Shown here one piece after another: positions 62,063 to 64,000 of a stretch of DNA of 64,000 bases (its first letter is position 1; every line of letters starts with the position of its first letter). The translations under genes and the position numbers were made by a program. The notes under the pieces are model-generated. The model did no database searches. It saw nothing but the letters and a program-made list of their open reading frames with translations, and had not been told where the DNA came from. The stretch lies in the NCBI GenBank assembly GCA_022747635.1, contig JAKTNV010000007.1, positions 8,329,997 through 8,393,996 of the forward strand, written 5' to 3'. Source of the stretch: Hetaerina americana. Lineage: Eukaryota; Arthropoda; Insecta; Odonata; Calopterygidae.

Positions 62063-62960
62063 GGCGAAATCTTCGGATGGAAACGCTGCAAGTCCGTCTA
62101 TAATGTAACCATGACGGCTTCTAGAGTTTCCGTCAATTTTAAACAACATCAGCGGTGGTAAATATCAGGATGAAGACAATTCTTATAGGCCAGGAATAAT
62201 ATAGTGTGATCCCGATTCTTATCTTTCTGTCGCGGCTGATGCGTGACAAGGGGCAACGTGCTCCTTTTCTCGTCACCGCGCACCATCATCTCTTGGAGAC
62301 TATTGGCTATCTTATCAATTTGTTGGAAACAGCGTTACTCTTTAGAGATTGTGACGATCTTATTGCGACGCCATTTTTAGCGAAACTGATGATACGTTGG
62401 GGTTATATTTAATTTATTTATTTCTATACTTGGAGGTGACGTTATTTGAATTATTATATTATTATAGTGTTTGTGACCTTGACTTTTTTTTCTCGTTTTC
62501 AAATATCCTTAGTCTCTCCGACCCAATCACCGTAATTGGTGGATACTGCTGTCCCTCGGCATCCCCAGTCCTGTTCTCCATCTCTTCCAGCCGGCGATAT
62601 CTCAGCTGACATTCTGACTCATGCCTCTCCGCCCAGAATTGAAAGGATTTAAAAATTTTTTAAGTTTAGGAACATCGAGATTTGCACTACGTCTTTGCGT
62701 GCGTAAAGAATGTTTGATGCGGAAAATACCATTTCGCAAAAATGATCTCGCCAAATTTTTGGACAAATGCAAGCGACCCTTGCGATTCTAATGGCACGGT
62801 TTGATTTAACTGTCTTTGCGCGTCTTTTTCTAAACGTACCTACGTGTATATTCGTGGAAGAATCAACAATGGATTAGTCAATCGCCATTACTCAGGAATA
62901 TGACAATGCACAGAAAGAACAACATTTAAAATTAATATTACTCGCATAATATTTTATTTA
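62063..62960. other. No recognised feature
   Basis: Two short frames at 62206-62412 and 62397-62609 without domains. Confidence 0.35.
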
Positions 62961-63190
62961 CGAAGTTAGGCTGAAAACTAATGCACACATGCTTGTAGAT
63001 CACAAACAAAATTACCTTTAGGAGCACTCATAGTGGCATGTGGAAGTAACATTCCTCATCAACACGCATGTGCAGGTTTGAGATCATTACATTCACCTAG
63101 TGTATTTTGAGAAGCGGAAGTATCGAGACGTGTTCTAGTGCTATGTCAACGCGAGTTAAAAAGCGTGCTGTTATCGATTTTTTAGAAAAC
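62961..63190 (+). mobile_element. Mariner family F, copy F5, 5' fragment (plus)
   Basis: Starts CGAAGTTAGGCTGAAAACTA preceded by TA: the family F TIR with two changes. It continues ATGCACACATGCTTGTAGAT, TGGAAGTAACATTCCTCATC, GCGAAGC-type leader, and ATGTCAACGCGAGTTAAAAA (start MSTRVKK) to AVIDFLENET-like sequence. Truncated after about 15 codons. Confidence 0.82.
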
Positions 63191-63334
63191 GAAACGAAAG
63201 AACACGTCCATGCCTTGTCTTAAAATGGAACCAATATTTCCATTGCCATTGCAGTCGCAAAACTTTCTGGTTATCCACCACGCATGTATAAATATTTTGG
63301 GCCACGCGAAAAGGAAGTGCATTTCAAATATAGA

Positions 63335-63440
63335 ACCATAAACACAGTGATGGACCCGAAGGTCGGTTTGGTAGGAGATGGTGTAGCTCACCCAATAGCA
63401 ATGCCACGACGACTGGTTAAATTCACACACCAAGGTGCAC
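63335..63440 (-). mobile_element. tRNA-derived SINE (family 1), 3' half (minus), copy 4
   Basis: AACCATAAACACAGTGATGG, ACCCGAAGGTCGGTTTGGTA and GTGTAGCTCACCCAATAGCA: the 3' half of the family in reverse, with the same end as the copy at 29833. Confidence 0.8.
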
Positions 63441-64000
63441 TACAAATAATAATCCAGATTTAAAATCAAGATCAATTATATGATTCTATCTAAGAGAAAT
63501 ACAAGTGTGATGTTTATCCGCTTTCATCATTCAATACCTGATTTCACTGCAACAGCTGATTTCACAATCACAAAACTTTCTGATTGTCCTCCAACGCATT
63601 TACGAGCTCGTAGTTCTAGATGTTGATTATGTAAAAAAAATACTGGTTTGTGGTAGGTTTCCTTATTAGCCTGAGAATAGCACTTTTGAATGATAGTATC
63701 TCACAAACATTAAGAAAGTTAAAAACATTAAGAAAGGGATACATTTACGGATTCGATCTTGCTGAAACGAACATCTATGAAGATGATGACCGATCAACAA
63801 CTATAAATTTTCGGTATTCCAGTTTCAGAAAAAGAATAGTAGAGATTTTAACTTTCTGGGCTCCTTTGTTTAAGTTTTCTTATGCCTCAATAGATTACAA
63901 TTGACCTACTTTTACAAATTCCAAGATACTGCGGGATATGCCGCGACGGCAACTTTTAAACGGAGTTATCCACTAAATGCGCATTACAATAAAACAATTC
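63441..64000. other. No recognised feature
   Basis: An 84-codon plus frame (63650-63904) reads as a lysine/arginine-containing peptide without a family I recognise; AT-rich context, no supporting signals. Confidence 0.3.

Noticed and set aside
63650..63904. 84-codon plus frame
   Set aside because: No family recognised and no supporting signal; insufficient to call a gene.

Overview
The window reads as repeat-dense, intron-sized or intergenic chromosomal DNA of an animal, most likely an arthropod (an insect is plausible; I cannot name the species). I recognise no host gene, no rRNA and no clean functional tRNA. Almost everything identifiable is a transposable element or a relic of one: mariner DNA transposons, RTE/BovB-type, CR1/L2-type and Jockey-type LINEs, Penelope-like elements (PLEs) with GIY-YIG endonucleases, tRNA-derived SINEs, and many long (TA)n microsatellites. 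Boundaries are by eye and usually good to tens of bases; where a terminal inverted repeat (TIR) and TA duplication are visible they are exact.

Layout. 0-12 kb: a GC-rich stretch with a TATA box, a decayed mariner (601-1482), a GIY-YIG relic (about 2.93-3.07 kb), CR1-type LINE pieces split by a SINE and by mariner B copy 1 (4445-5197), then two mariners 6 bp apart (9702-10259 and 10266-11546). 12-19 kb: a CR1-type LINE (13.1-14.66 kb), mariner F1 (14962-15901), mariner B copy 2 (18198-18950, inverted) and an RTE 3' end. 19-31 kb: (TA)n blocks, a solitary PLE end, a Jockey-type 3' end, at least eight CR1-type 3' ends, a SINE, and several GC-rich islands. 31-42 kb: an inverted pair of PLE-like ends (31.24-31.45 kb), a SINE, an internally deleted mariner (37.1-37.9 kb), a 200-bp palindrome of PLE ends, and the best RTE copy (39.1-41.76 kb). 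42-50 kb: nested RTE, CR1 and mariner debris. 50.6-56.7 kb: a cluster of four PLEs in mixed orientations, one with a long uninterrupted RT-GIY-YIG frame. 56.7-64 kb: mariner F4 and F5, a SINE joined to an RTE tail, and unassigned sequence.

How the parts relate. The mariners mostly keep terminal repeats and the N-terminal DNA-binding domain but lack the catalytic core, so any movement would need a transposase supplied in trans; two copies are the same length with identical reading frames, so they moved recently. The RTE elements and PLEs end in or abut (TA)n, which probably explains much of the microsatellite content. The PLE ends repeatedly carry a short block resembling the hammerhead-ribozyme core (CTGANGA, hairpin, GAAA), sometimes as inverted dimers. 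I consider that the most interesting structure here, although hammerhead motifs in PLEs are already known as a class.
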